Assembly (NCBI RefSeq): GCF_013618625.1
Contig: NZ_JABRWO010000016.1
Location: forward strand, 1-64,000
DNA: 64,000 nt
Source: Bremerella alba
GTDB taxonomy: Bacteria > Planctomycetota > Planctomycetia > Pirellulales > Pirellulaceae
Direction of reading: 5' to 3'
The position numbers and the translations under genes are program-made. The notes beneath the pieces are model-generated. The model searched no databases. It saw nothing but the letters and a program-made list of their open reading frames with translations, and was not told where the DNA came from. Of the stretch, positions 37,365-46,067 are shown piece after piece; positions within the stretch are counted from its first letter, which is position 1, and each line of letters starts with the position of its first letter.

Positions 37365-37451
37365 ATGCCCGATCGACTGAAGCTGGCGGTGAGCCTGACC
37401 GATCCCAATTACAAGAAACGCAACCCCTTCACCCCACGAAGGTTCAGTTAG
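37365..37451 (+). CDS. Possible 28-residue leader peptide upstream of hemX
   Basis: A 28-codon frame, MPDRLKLAVSLTDPNY followed by a Lys/Arg-rich end, preceded by AGGAAG ten bases upstream. It stops seven bases before the ATG of the HemX-like gene, so translation could be coupled. It sits inside the 477-base gap between pyrC and the haem genes, which otherwise shows nothing recognisable. Support is a plausible start and position only. Confidence 0.3.
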   Translation: MPDRLKLAVSLTDPNYKKRNPFTPRRFS

Positions 37452-37458
37452 AACGGTC

Positions 37459-38358
37459 ATGCTGTCTGGGATAACGCTGCTTTGTTTTGCATCTTGTTAC
37501 GCGATAACGCTGGGGCTTGAGATTGCGCGAATCTGGGTTCGGGCACGTTCTCGCGCGGTCGTTTCGTTGGGATTTGCGCTGGTGGGGATCGTCACCCACA
37601 CGCTCTATTTGATTGGCGAACAACAAGGTGTCATCCAATCGGGGCCGATTTCCTCTTGGCACCAGTGGTGCTTGATGGCGGCCTGGGTGCTGATGTCGTT
37701 GTTTGTGATCGCCGCGTTCGCCCAGCCTGGGACATCGCTCGGTTTATTTCTGCTGCCGATGGTTCTGCTGCTTATTGGCGTGGCCTACTTGATGGATCAG
37801 GTTGCCCCCTTTGGTGCCGATACGGCAGCAGAAAGTTGGGGGGTGATCCACGGAACGGCCCTATTGGCCGGAACGGTCGTGGTGATGTTGGGGTTCGTGA
37901 CCGGGGTGATGTATCTCATTCAGTCGTATCGACTCAAACACAAAATGCTTTCGACCGAAGGCTTCAAACTGCCGAGTCTCGAATGGCTGGAAACGACCAA
38001 TCGCCGCGCCTTGGTGATTTCGACCTGTTTGCTCGCAGGTGGAATGTTTGCTGGCATTTTGCTGAAGATCAGCCATAACAGTTTTCCTTGGACCGACCCG
38101 GTGATATGGAGTTCGGCAATTCTGTTCCTGTGGCTGGTCGCGGCCATGATTTTCGAGGTGGTTTACCGCCCGGCCCGGCGTGGTCAGAAGGTGGCCTACC
38201 TGACGATGGCCAACTTTGTGTTCCTGGCCTTGGTATTGGGACTCATCCTATTCGGTCCCTCGCAGCATGCCCGGAATCCGGAAAGCTCGGGTCAAGAAGA
38301 GGTAAGCTCCGCGAAAGTCGTTCCGCTTGCAACCGATTCAAGGAGCGTCGCCCGATGA
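37459..38358 (+). CDS. CcsA/HemX-family membrane protein (cytochrome c assembly type)
   Basis: A 299-residue protein with about eight hydrophobic helices. The region WGVIHGTALLAGTVVVMLGFVTGVMYLI is typical of the haem-handling cytochrome c assembly family (CcsA/ResC/HemX). The motif SHNSFPWTDPVIW and a His near it may hold haem ligands. It overlaps hemA by four bases (ATGA), so translation is coupled and the product is linked to haem synthesis. This arrangement (hemX before hemA) is known from other bacteria. The sequence does not tell whether it helps cytochrome assembly or tunes glutamyl-tRNA reductase levels. Confidence 0.85.
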   Translation: MLSGITLLCFASCYAITLGLEIARIWVRARSRAVVSLGFALVGIVTHTLYLIGEQQGVIQSGPISSWHQWCLMAAWVLMSLFVIAAFAQPGTSLGLFLLPMVLLLIGVAYLMDQVAPFGADTAAESWGVIHGTALLAGTVVVMLGFVTGVMYLIQSYRLKHKMLSTEGFKLPSLEWLETTNRRALVISTCLLAGGMFAGILLKISHNSFPWTDPVIWSSAILFLWLVAAMIFEVVYRPARRGQKVAYLTMANFVFLALVLGLILFGPSQHARNPESSGQEEVSSAKVVPLATDSRSVAR

Positions 38359-39629
38359 AGCTCCATATGATCGGCTGCAGTCACCACAACGCGAAAGTGG
38401 AAGTCCGCGAGCGGATGGCCTTTACGCCTGAGCAGGCCAGAAAAGCCATGCTCTTGTTGCGCGAGCACTTTCCCGAAACTGAATCGGTGATCCTGTCGAC
38501 CTGCAACCGCACCGAGTTTTACACCGCATCGGTCGATCCGACGAAGTTCCCTAGTCACCACGAGATGGTCGACTTCCTGGCCCAGTTTCATCAACTTGAG
38601 TCGGAAGAGATTTTCGACAACGTCTTGGAACGCACTGGCGAAGATGTCGTGCGGCACCTGTTCACCGTGGCTGCCAGCTTAGACAGTATGGTCGTGGGGG
38701 AAGCTCAGATCCTTTCGCAGGTCAAACAGGCCTACGAGATGGCGACCGATGCCGACTGTGCCGGAACGCTCACGCATAGCGTGTTTCAATCCGCGATTCA
38801 CGTGGCTAAACGCGTCCACCACGAGACCAACATTCATCAAAAGCGGGTCAGCATTCCTAGCGTTGCCGTGGGTGAGTTCGCCTCGAGCATCTTCGACCGA
38901 TTCGACGACAAGAAGGTGTTGATTGTCGGTGCCGGTGAGATGGGTGAGGAAACGCTCAACTACCTTCGCGACATGGGCGTGCAGGACTTCACCGTCGTGA
39001 ATCGCAATCTTGAACGCGGCCAGAAGCTGGCTCAAGCGTTCAACGCCGAGGCGTTTCCCTGGACGGAACTGACACGGCAACTCGTGAGGGCCGATGTCGT
39101 CATCAGCACGACCGGGGCCACCGAGCCAATTATCACCTACGAGCAGTTCCAGGAAGTCGAATCGAAGCGATACCAGAAAGCACTTTTTGTCCTCGACCTA
39201 GCCATCCCCCGCGACTTCGATCCGAAGATTGGCGACTGCGTGGGGGTCTATTTGTTCTCGATTGATGACCTGCAGAAAGCGTGCGAGAAGAACCGCAAGG
39301 CCCGCGAGCTGGAATGGCCCAAGGCCGAACGCATCGTTGAAAAAGAAACGGCCAAGTTCATGGCCGACCTGCACCACCGAGCGACCGGGCCCACCATCAA
39401 ACGCCTGAAGCAAGCAGCCGACGAACTGAAGCAAGACGAGCTGAAGCGGCTGCTGAACAAGATGGAAGATCTCGATCCGAAGCTGCAGAAAGAGATCGAA
39501 CGCTCCTTCGATCGGTTGGTGAACAAGCTTCTGCACCCGCCCCTGGAATCGCTTCGCGATGACATCGAAAGCGGCGCCCAAAGTGGTTTGCTCGACGCGC
39601 TGAAGCGGTTGTTCCGGCTTTATGATTAG
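38355..39629 (+). CDS. hemA: Glutamyl-tRNA reductase
   Basis: A 424-residue protein from the ATG at 38355; the upstream open frame within hemX is not coding. The nucleophilic Cys50 is in LSTCNRTEFY. The NADPH-binding Rossmann domain starts at VLIVGAGEMGEETLNYL (about residue 190), and the region MVVGEAQILSQVKQAY is conserved in GluTR. A C-terminal dimerisation helix (about 320-424, rich in Leu/Lys) is present. It reduces glutamyl-tRNA to glutamate-1-semialdehyde, the first step of C5 haem synthesis. Translational coupling with hemX is clear from the 4-base overlap. Confidence 0.96.
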   Translation: MKLHMIGCSHHNAKVEVRERMAFTPEQARKAMLLLREHFPETESVILSTCNRTEFYTASVDPTKFPSHHEMVDFLAQFHQLESEEIFDNVLERTGEDVVRHLFTVAASLDSMVVGEAQILSQVKQAYEMATDADCAGTLTHSVFQSAIHVAKRVHHETNIHQKRVSIPSVAVGEFASSIFDRFDDKKVLIVGAGEMGEETLNYLRDMGVQDFTVVNRNLERGQKLAQAFNAEAFPWTELTRQLVRADVVISTTGATEPIITYEQFQEVESKRYQKALFVLDLAIPRDFDPKIGDCVGVYLFSIDDLQKACEKNRKARELEWPKAERIVEKETAKFMADLHHRATGPTIKRLKQAADELKQDELKRLLNKMEDLDPKLQKEIERSFDRLVNKLLHPPLESLRDDIESGAQSGLLDALKRLFRLYD

Positions 39630-39667
39630 TCGCGTATTGCACGCAAGGTCTTATCCATCAGCCAGTT

Positions 39668-39693
39668 GTCTTAGCCCTTTCAGGGCTTAGGAC
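39668..39693. repeat. Short palindromic repeat CCCTTTCAGGG
   Basis: GTCTTAGCCCTTTCAGGGCTTAGGAC is almost perfectly palindromic and lies between the convergent ends of hemA and the DUF932-type gene. The core CCCTTTCAGGG also occurs in the large inverted repeat near 27400-27460. It may act as a bidirectional terminator; there is no clear T-run. Confidence 0.6.
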
Positions 39694-39710
39694 AGAAAAC
39701 CTCAATTGAA

Positions 39711-40784
39711 TTAGTTCAACAAAGCTTTGTTTGCGTCCTCCTTTTCGACGAAGAAGTCAGCGAACTCCGAGCCTTCGCCGGCGGTGCCTTCCATGTCGTA
39801 TTCGTCGGAGATGAGACTTCCGATGTAGGCTTGCAGCGTTCGAGACGATGCCTCGTCGGCGTGGTGCGTGGCGACCTCGCTGGCGAAGTTGACTAGGTCG
39901 TAAACGCGGCACTTGGCCGGCAAGACGCGGAGACGCTTCTCGCTCAGGGCATCTAAGTTAGTGAGCCCATAAAGCTGATTCATTCGGCCGGTCAACTGGT
40001 GGAAGTCGGTCAGCACGTTAGGGCGATCGAACGACTTCGAACGATCCCATTTGAATAGCAGCTTGTACAGCTTGTTGCATTCGTTGAGCGATGCCCACGA
40101 CGTTTGCGAGCTTTCAAAGCGTTGCCGCAAACCGGCGTACCCTTCACCGTTGTCGTAGCTTTCCAGTGCTCGCGAAATGCAGTGGCCGATATCCTTGCCC
40201 AGGCTGATGTCGCTACGAAAGGCCCGGCTGTAGCCGATCGCTCCGTTGCTGCACAGCATCCGCAGGAACGAAAGATAGATCTTCGGCTGGCTGAATCCGT
40301 CGATCGGCGTTTCCATCACGAAGCGATGCTTGAAGCGGTCGCCGCCGATTTCAAAATCGCAGTCACCACTGCGAGGTCGATGGGTGCTGGTGATGACCCC
40401 CTCGGTGTACTTAACATCCTTGCCGCCGTAATGATCTAAGAGGCCGCGAACTTCTTCGTGCGTAATCACCGGGCGTTTAGGGTTACTGACTGATAGCAGG
40501 CGAGGCCCTCTCGCCCCGCCACGTTCAAGGCAAAAGCGAACCGAATCGTTGGGTGCCTTTTCAGAAATTCGCTCAAAGACTTCGCCATGATCGAAGTAAC
40601 GAAAGACGCTCTCCGAAAAACCAAACCGCATGAACATCGATTTCCAAAACCGCTTCGTGGGACGAAGCTTTTCGCCGTGTAGCTCGATGCCAGCTACGTG
40701 GACACGGCCAGACTTGAGGTCTCGCTCGGCCTGGACACGAAAATCAGAAACGCGGGCATGTCCGTATTCAAAATTCCATCGCAT
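39711..40784 (-). CDS. DUF932-like protein
   Basis: A 357-residue protein. The phrase LRMLCSNGAIGYSRAFRSDISLGKD and the layout of an N-terminal beta-rich part followed by helical segments fit the DUF932 family, which is common in phages and plasmids and is thought to be a DNA-associated factor. The C-terminus is acidic. No signal peptide is seen. It lies downstream of a compact SF2 helicase on the same strand, separated by 123 bases containing short repeats, so the two may be a DNA-processing pair. The family name is from pattern memory. Confidence 0.6.
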   Translation of the reverse strand: MRWNFEYGHARVSDFRVQAERDLKSGRVHVAGIELHGEKLRPTKRFWKSMFMRFGFSESVFRYFDHGEVFERISEKAPNDSVRFCLERGGARGPRLLSVSNPKRPVITHEEVRGLLDHYGGKDVKYTEGVITSTHRPRSGDCDFEIGGDRFKHRFVMETPIDGFSQPKIYLSFLRMLCSNGAIGYSRAFRSDISLGKDIGHCISRALESYDNGEGYAGLRQRFESSQTSWASLNECNKLYKLLFKWDRSKSFDRPNVLTDFHQLTGRMNQLYGLTNLDALSEKRLRVLPAKCRVYDLVNFASEVATHHADEASSRTLQAYIGSLISDEYDMEGTAGEGSEFADFFVEKEDANKALLN

Positions 40785-40799
40785 GATAAGGGCTCCGGA

Positions 40800-40880
40800 T
40801 CAGTGTTCAGTGTTCAGTGTTCAGTAAGAAGTTTCGATTTTGTCCCCTCTCCCCTGAGGAGAGAGGGTTAGGGTGAGGGG
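40800..40880. repeat. TCAGTGT tandem and C-rich hairpin
   Basis: Three to four TCAGTGT units at 40800-40826 are followed by a GC-rich palindrome-like tract, CCCCTCTCCCCTGAGGAGAGAGGGTTAGGGTGAGGGG, at about 40843-40879. The second block is a frequent type of intergenic repeat in several bacterial phyla. Both lie between the helicase and the DUF932-like gene, so they would be transcribed in the 5' leader of the latter. Confidence 0.55.
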
Positions 40881-40907
40881 CGGAGGGAGAAGGCCGTCGT
40901 ACGGCAA

Positions 40908-42122
40908 TTAAAACCGGTTCCGTCGCTGTTCCCACATGGGCGTTGCCTGTTTCAGGGCGGCTACCAGCTTGGGCAGGCGGACCTGCGTACCGGCGATCAG
41001 GCGTCGCGATCGTTGGCTGATCGCTTCGATCTGGCGGTTCATCGTCAAGCTGTTCCACTGATCGCCGACCCACACGTACTGCTCGAGGGCCGCGGCCGTT
41101 TTCAGAATTGGATGCGGCGTTTGTTGGCACTGTACCACTTGCTTGAATTGGTGACTGGCGTGCTTTCGGAAGACTCGACCACACATTTGGATGGTGCAGG
41201 CCTTGCTTGAAGGTCGACAGAACACCGTCTTCAAATCAGGGCAGTCGAACCCTTCGGTCAAGATGTTCATGTTGATCAGCACTTGTAACTTGCCTGAGAT
41301 GAAGTCGGCCAGTTGCCGATTTCGGTCACTTTTGGCGGTGACAATCTCGCTGCGAATGCCGCGGAGCGTAAGCTCCTCCTGGCACTCGACACATTGGTCG
41401 TGGCGGTGGAAGAAGACAATCGACTTCCCCCACCGCTGGATGTCCGACGCGTAGGTCTGCGCGACGGATCCCGGGGTATATTCTGGAATGGTGTAGTGGT
41501 GATACTCGCTGAGGTAGCCATCTTGAATGAGTTGATGGATGCCTGCGTCGCGGATGACATGGTCGAAGCACAGCTTCACTCGGTCGCCTCGAAAAGGAGT
41601 GGCCGTCAGCCCCAAGATATATTGCGGGCGAATCGTACAGTGCAGATTGGCCATGCTCATCGCGGCGTCGTGTTGGGCTTCGTCGACGATCAACATGTCG
41701 ACCTTAGGGGGATCCTTATCGAACATCGAGATGAGTTCCAACTTCACGTCAAAACCACGAGCGATGTTTTCGGCCTGGGCTTGCGATAGAAGATTGCGAC
41801 GCATCGAGACCCAGCCAATGGAAAGCCCGAAGTGCTTTTGCATCCACTGGGCGATTGCCAAGGCCATGACCGTTTTCCCGCTGCCCGTGGGACTTTCGAT
41901 CAGGACCGAGGCACTCGACCCAGCGAATTCGTCAAACGGATCCGCGTGTGAATTGAGGAGAGCTTTGATTGCCTTGGTTGCGATGCGTACTTGGTACGGA
42001 CGCGGCTGAGCATCGACATCCTCGAACAGATCTTCCAGCAGGGCCAGTTCCGCAAAAGCGGTTTTCGTTTCGGTCGAATCTTCGATCCAATCACCTAGTT
42101 CCAGGCCAATTCCGATAGCCAT
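40908..42122 (-). CDS. Compact SF2 DEAD/DEAH-type helicase (UvrB/XPB-like)
   Basis: 404 residues from the ATG at 42122, which has GGAGAGG eight bases upstream. It contains the full motor: motif I SPTGSGKTVMALAIA (near residue 80), motif II DEAQHD, motif III TATPFRGD, motif V NMNILTEGFDCPDL and motif VI MCGRVFRK, with a Cys-rich stretch (CTIQMC..QCQQTPH) after it. The N-terminus begins like the XPB/UvrB helicase group (RPYQVRIATKAIKA). It lacks the accessory domains of long SNF2 or RecG enzymes. Single-gene neighbours include a DUF932-like protein downstream. A role in DNA repair, phage defence or plasmid/phage maintenance is possible, and the sequence does not decide it. Confidence 0.82.
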   Translation of the reverse strand: MAIGIGLELGDWIEDSTETKTAFAELALLEDLFEDVDAQPRPYQVRIATKAIKALLNSHADPFDEFAGSSASVLIESPTGSGKTVMALAIAQWMQKHFGLSIGWVSMRRNLLSQAQAENIARGFDVKLELISMFDKDPPKVDMLIVDEAQHDAAMSMANLHCTIRPQYILGLTATPFRGDRVKLCFDHVIRDAGIHQLIQDGYLSEYHHYTIPEYTPGSVAQTYASDIQRWGKSIVFFHRHDQCVECQEELTLRGIRSEIVTAKSDRNRQLADFISGKLQVLINMNILTEGFDCPDLKTVFCRPSSKACTIQMCGRVFRKHASHQFKQVVQCQQTPHPILKTAAALEQYVWVGDQWNSLTMNRQIEAISQRSRRLIAGTQVRLPKLVAALKQATPMWEQRRNRF

Positions 42123-42323
42123 AATAGACCTCTCCATATCTCGGCAAAGTTGATGATTTTGTGTCGTGTGCAGCCCGGCGGAAAACCTTTCCCATCCGCG
42201 ACACAGGTACTATCGTGTTTGCCGATGACACGTTGGGTCACCTGCTTTTAGGGCAAGAGGATTATTTTTTAGAAATCATTGGCCAGGACATGGAAGTGCC
42301 TGTGCAGAAAGCGTTTACGTCGA

Positions 42324-42737
42324 TTACGAAAACAACTGAAACTGGCCGGTGGGCTCGAAGGCGTTTTCAATGTGTGAAAGCGTCGGCTTGGTTTGACCTT
42401 CTGGCCAGACGATCGCGATCACATCGAACCTAGCGGCACAATTGCCCAGTAGGTTGTGCCGCCGCATATAGGCTAACGCAGCACGGGTGAGCCGTTCTTG
42501 CTTGTCTCGATTGACAGCTTCGGCGGGCAGACCTTTTTCTTGGGCAGACCTGGTTTTGACTTCGATGAAGACGATCGTCCTTTGTTGGACGGCGATGATA
42601 TCGATTTCACCCAAGCGAGTCCGATCTTGCCGAGCAACAATTTTATAGCGTTTGCGTCGAAGGTAGCGGCAAGCGAATGCTTCGCCTCGCTGGCCAAGTG
42701 ACTGGGGTTTCCAGAAGCTGCGAATCCAGGTCAGCAT
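42324..42737 (-). CDS. yraN: YraN/UPF0102 family PD-(D/E)XK-type protein
   Basis: A 137-residue protein. The family core GEIDIIAVQQRTIVFIEVKTR holds the Glu/Asp and E-x-K residues of a PD-(D/E)XK nuclease-like fold. It is preceded by GEAFACRYLRRKRYKIVAR and followed by KQERLTRAALAYMR, all typical of YraN. The biochemical role of YraN is not settled; it is thought to act on nucleic acids. It begins 14 bases after the amidase ends and is in the same orientation, so it is probably cotranscribed. Confidence 0.9.
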   Translation of the reverse strand: MLTWIRSFWKPQSLGQRGEAFACRYLRRKRYKIVARQDRTRLGEIDIIAVQQRTIVFIEVKTRSAQEKGLPAEAVNRDKQERLTRAALAYMRRHNLLGNCAARFDVIAIVWPEGQTKPTLSHIENAFEPTGQFQLFS

Positions 42738-42751
42738 TGTCGCACCGCTGC

Positions 42752-44344
42752 CTATTTAGTGCCAAACTTGGGAAGGTTGCTGACGTCGGGATAGAGCGAT
42801 AGCGATCGGTAGTGCGACTGGAGCGTTTCCATCACGGTGAGAACCTGATCTTCACGCCAGAATCGACCAGCAACTTGCACGCCGACTGGAAGCCCTGCGC
42901 TTCCATTTTCAATCTTGCGGGCCAAGCGTTCACTGGCATCGAGTTTGCCGGTGCGATCGGAAAGTTCTCCGAGACGCACTCGCGTGGCTGGCACCGTACC
43001 ACAGGGAACCCCCAAAAGATTCATAAGGATGCTGTAGCTGGCCGCCGGGAGCGCATCGACCGCACACTTACGCTTGAGCGCGGGGGTTGCGTGCGCGGGG
43101 CAAAGAACCACGTCGACGTTTGCTTGGTCCCATGCTTGAAACACTTCGCCGACCTGACGTGCGGCTTGCCAGGTGACCTGCCACAGCGAATTCGCCGAGC
43201 GCGGTCCTGATGCTCGGAAGAGAGCGGACATCTTGTGTTTGCCGAGCGGGGCCAACGCCAGCATCGCGATCAGTGGTCGCGCCCAACGTGGCAACGCGGC
43301 CAGTCGAACGAGTCGTTTTACTTCGGGGTCTAACTTGCTTCCCTTGAGCAAGCGACGAAAATCGCGACCGCCGTCGGCACTGGCAATCGCAAAGTACGAC
43401 TTCAATAGCTCCAATGTTTTGGGAGGATCTAGCTGGACGATCGTCGCTCCGCGGGCCTCAAGCCCTTGCACGCCTTCGGCGATCGCTCGTTTCACCGCAG
43501 GGCAAGGCGGGAAGTAACCATCGTCGGAATAAACGCCGATCCGCAGCGAACTCACGTCGGTCGAAGTTTGGGGATCAAAGCCGATAGGGGCATCTTCGGC
43601 GTCGTCCCATTTAGTTTGTAACTCTTTGCGGGAGAGAACCTGCATGGCGATTCGCAGGTCGGAGACATGACGCGCCATGGGGCCTGGCTGAAACTCGAGC
43701 CACGCCATACCTCGCAAGTTCTCGACGGCTCCGCTGCGGACTAAGCGTCGTGAGGTTGGTTTCAGGCCAGCAATTCCACAAAAATGGCAAGGCAGGCGAA
43801 TGCTTCCTCCCAGGTCGCTGCCCAGCCCTAGTGCCGTGCCGCCGGTCGCGAGGATGGCCGCCTCGCCGCCGCTACTTCCGCCAACGCTACGATCCAAGTT
43901 CCAAGGATTGTTGGTCGTACCGAAGACCGGATTCCGCGTCTCGTGGATGATCATCAACTGCGGAACATTGGTCAGGCCCATGATGATGCCGCCAGCTTGT
44001 CGCAGCCGCGCCACCAAAGGGCCATCCTTTTCGTGAACCACGGCCGGCGAGGTCATGCCGAGTGTTGTCTTGCCACCGGCCACGTGAAAGCATTCCTTGA
44101 TTGAGATCGGCACGCCCCGCAGCGGTTGGCCTTCGAGGAAAGATGGATCGTTGTCCATTCGTTTGGCCGTTGCGAGCGCCTCTTCGAGGAACGTTTCCGT
44201 TATCGCGTTGATATGAGGATTGACCGTTTCGATGCGGTCGATATGCGCCGCGATCACTTCCGATGCGGAGACCTCGCGCGAAGCGATCAGATGCGCGAGT
44301 TGAGCGGCGCCGTGCTGCCAAAGTTTGGGGGATGTGCGTTGCAT
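42752..44344 (-). CDS. Amidase-signature family protein
   Basis: A 530-residue protein with the amidase-signature layout: the catalytic Lys region SIKECFHVAGGKTTLGM near residue 85-100, then the Ser-rich strip SVGGSSGGEAAILATGGTALGLGSDLGGS with the cis-Ser/Ser pair. It hydrolyses an amide or ester. GatA-like proteins share this fold, but no gatB/gatC are nearby and the length is larger, so a general amidase (for example acting on aliphatic or peptide amides) is more likely. No signal peptide. The substrate is unknown. Confidence 0.85.
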   Translation of the reverse strand: MQRTSPKLWQHGAAQLAHLIASREVSASEVIAAHIDRIETVNPHINAITETFLEEALATAKRMDNDPSFLEGQPLRGVPISIKECFHVAGGKTTLGMTSPAVVHEKDGPLVARLRQAGGIIMGLTNVPQLMIIHETRNPVFGTTNNPWNLDRSVGGSSGGEAAILATGGTALGLGSDLGGSIRLPCHFCGIAGLKPTSRRLVRSGAVENLRGMAWLEFQPGPMARHVSDLRIAMQVLSRKELQTKWDDAEDAPIGFDPQTSTDVSSLRIGVYSDDGYFPPCPAVKRAIAEGVQGLEARGATIVQLDPPKTLELLKSYFAIASADGGRDFRRLLKGSKLDPEVKRLVRLAALPRWARPLIAMLALAPLGKHKMSALFRASGPRSANSLWQVTWQAARQVGEVFQAWDQANVDVVLCPAHATPALKRKCAVDALPAASYSILMNLLGVPCGTVPATRVRLGELSDRTGKLDASERLARKIENGSAGLPVGVQVAGRFWREDQVLTVMETLQSHYRSLSLYPDVSNLPKFGTK

Positions 44345-44372
44345 GCCGTGATTCTATCGAGGATGCTTTTCC

Positions 44373-44594
44373 GTGTCTCGAATAATCTATGGTGCTCACG
44401 TGGGCATGGGAAGATTCAAAAAAGAAATAAACGCGTATTGGTTTCTGCATGTTGAATTGAACCCATCCAATCGTTTCTGGGCCCGGATTGAGGCGATGGG
44501 AGAGCCTGCGACGCTTGAGGAGGTCACTTGGCTTGGACTGGAGAATTGTCGCTTCTGTGAAAATTATGACAACTTGCTGGCCACGGTGCATTAG
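44373..44594 (+). CDS. Possible small hypothetical protein
   Basis: A 73-residue frame from a GTG, or 62 residues from an ATG at 44406, with a good Trp/Tyr-rich composition (YWFLHVELNPSNRFWARIEAMG) and a CRFCENY motif. No ribosome binding site is clear and no family is recognised. It lies in a 312-base gap between divergent and convergent neighbours, so it is a candidate only. Confidence 0.35.
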   Translation: MSRIIYGAHVGMGRFKKEINAYWFLHVELNPSNRFWARIEAMGEPATLEEVTWLGLENCRFCENYDNLLATVH

Positions 44595-44656
44595 GACTCG
44601 TTGCGAGTCCGAAAGCTGGGAGTTGCTACGGTGAACGTATTCATGCCGAGCGCGCT

Positions 44657-45280
44657 CTAGCTGGCCCCAGTTCCCAGCCATTGCCCCAGGCCGTTGAGGA
44701 TCATATCGACCGCGATCGTGCCGGTTAGCAGGGCCATGATTCGGCCGATGGTGTCCAGGTAGCGTTCCATGATCTTTTCGTGACGCTTACGGATGATGTC
44801 GTGGATCCACTTGAGAAAGATAATCGAGAGGACGCAGACGAAGACGGCGAAAAAGATCGCCCCGGCCGCTTCGGGTATACTAACTTTCGCACCGGTCACG
44901 ATCGAGGCACTGATGGTGCCGGGCCCCAGCATGAACGGTAAGGCCGTTCCTTCGGCGCCGTGAGGTTCTTCGCCGCGCAGGCTTTTCAGGGCATTGCTGC
45001 CGTTCATCACCAGGCGAATCGACACCAGCAGGAAGACGATTCCGCCGAACATCAGAAACGATTCGTAGCGGACCTTGAAGATGGTGGTGAAGACCGTGTC
45101 GCCGACGACGGCGAAACCAAAATAGATGGCCGCGCTCATTAGCCCTGCCCGAATCATGGTGCGAGCAAAGCCTTGGGTATCGAGGCCTTGGATCAGGTCC
45201 AGCAGGTAGATACATAGTAGGAAAGGATTTAGCAGAACAAGGAGTAACGTCGTGGAGTCAATCAGCTCTTGGCTAAGCAT
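44657..45280 (-). CDS. MarC family integral membrane protein
   Basis: A 207-residue protein with six predicted membrane helices. The region LVLLNPFLLCIYLLDL, the long charged loop GEEPHGAEGTALPFMLGPGTISASIVTGAK (the conserved PFMLGPG motif) and the C-terminal GTIAVDMILNGL are MarC/UPF0056 features. MarC function is not well established; it was once linked to multidrug resistance, which was later questioned. It starts eight bases after ehuA ends, so it is almost certainly cotranscribed with the importer, which is an unusual partner. Confidence 0.9.
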   Translation of the reverse strand: MLSQELIDSTTLLLVLLNPFLLCIYLLDLIQGLDTQGFARTMIRAGLMSAAIYFGFAVVGDTVFTTIFKVRYESFLMFGGIVFLLVSIRLVMNGSNALKSLRGEEPHGAEGTALPFMLGPGTISASIVTGAKVSIPEAAGAIFFAVFVCVLSIIFLKWIHDIIRKRHEKIMERYLDTIGRIMALLTGTIAVDMILNGLGQWLGTGAS

Positions 45281-45287
45281 CGCGGGG

Positions 45288-46067
45288 CTAAGCTTCCAAT
45301 ACAGTCTTTAGAAATTCTTGGGTGCGTGGTTCTTTGGGCTGGGTGAAAATCTGACTGGGTGGGCCTTCTTCGAGGATGACCCCGCCATCGAAAAACAACA
45401 CTCGATCGGCAATCTCGCGGGCAAAGTTCATCTCGTGCGTTACCAGCAACATCGTCATGTCCGACTTTTTCGCCAGCGTTCGCAAAACACTTAGCACTTC
45501 GTGTACCAGTTCCGGGTCGAGTGCAGAAGTCACTTCGTCAAACAGCATGATCTCTGGCTGCATGGCCAAGGCCCTGGCAATCGCGACCCGCTGCTTCTGC
45601 CCACCGGATAGTTGGGCTGGGAAGGCGTCGGCTTTGGCTTCCATGCCTACCATTTGCAGCAGTTCCAGGGCCGTATCGTCGGCAACCGTCCCTGAGACAT
45701 TGTTTACCAGTTTCGGCGCAAGAGTTAAGTTTTGACGAACGGAGAGATGAGGGAACAAGAAGAAATGCTGAAAGACCATGCCCAGCTTCGAACGCATTCG
45801 CCGCATATGGGCTTCGTCTGCTTTCTTCTCTTGTCCGTTGGCGTTCATCGTCCAGACTGATTCGCCATCGACCATCACGCGCCCACCGTTGGGGGCTTCC
45901 AGGGTCATTAAGATTCGCAGGAGGGTGCTTTTGCCAGAACCGCTGGGCCCGATGATGGCGATCTTTTCGCCGGCCTGAATATCGACATTCAAGCCGCGCA
46001 ACACCTTGTTGTCGCCGTAGGTCTTTTGCAGGTCACGGATATGTAGTTGGGGTGTGGTTTCACTCAT
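45288..46067 (-). CDS. ehuA: Ectoine/hydroxyectoine-type ABC importer ATPase
   Basis: About 259 residues from the ATG at 46067, which overlaps the ehuD stop codon by four bases; an in-frame start further upstream lies inside ehuD and is not used. It has Walker [10 protein letters not shown], the signature LSGGQKQRV, Walker [12 protein letters not shown] and the switch His in LLVTHEMNF, as in polar-amino-acid importers. It powers uptake through EhuC/EhuD. Its identification as an ectoine importer rests on the neighbouring ect genes and on the EhuA-like length; amino acid importers of the same class look alike. Confidence 0.88.
   Translation of the reverse strand: MSETTPQLHIRDLQKTYGDNKVLRGLNVDIQAGEKIAIIGPSGSGKSTLLRILMTLEAPNGGRVMVDGESVWTMNANGQEKKADEAHMRRMRSKLGMVFQHFFLFPHLSVRQNLTLAPKLVNNVSGTVADDTALELLQMVGMEAKADAFPAQLSGGQKQRVAIARALAMQPEIMLFDEVTSALDPELVHEVLSVLRTLAKKSDMTMLLVTHEMNFAREIADRVLFFDGGVILEEGPPSQIFTQPKEPRTQEFLKTVLEA

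Noticed and set aside
38088-38354. Extension of the hemA frame into hemX
   Set aside because: It lies inside hemX. The ATG at 38355 gives the ATGA coupling and the known N-terminus.
40800-40826. TCAGTGT tandem as a CRISPR-like array
   Set aside because: The unit is only seven bases with no spacers; it is a simple tandem repeat.
42138-42323. A small gene between yraN and the helicase
   Set aside because: Only short frames overlapping the yraN antisense strand; no start signal or domain.
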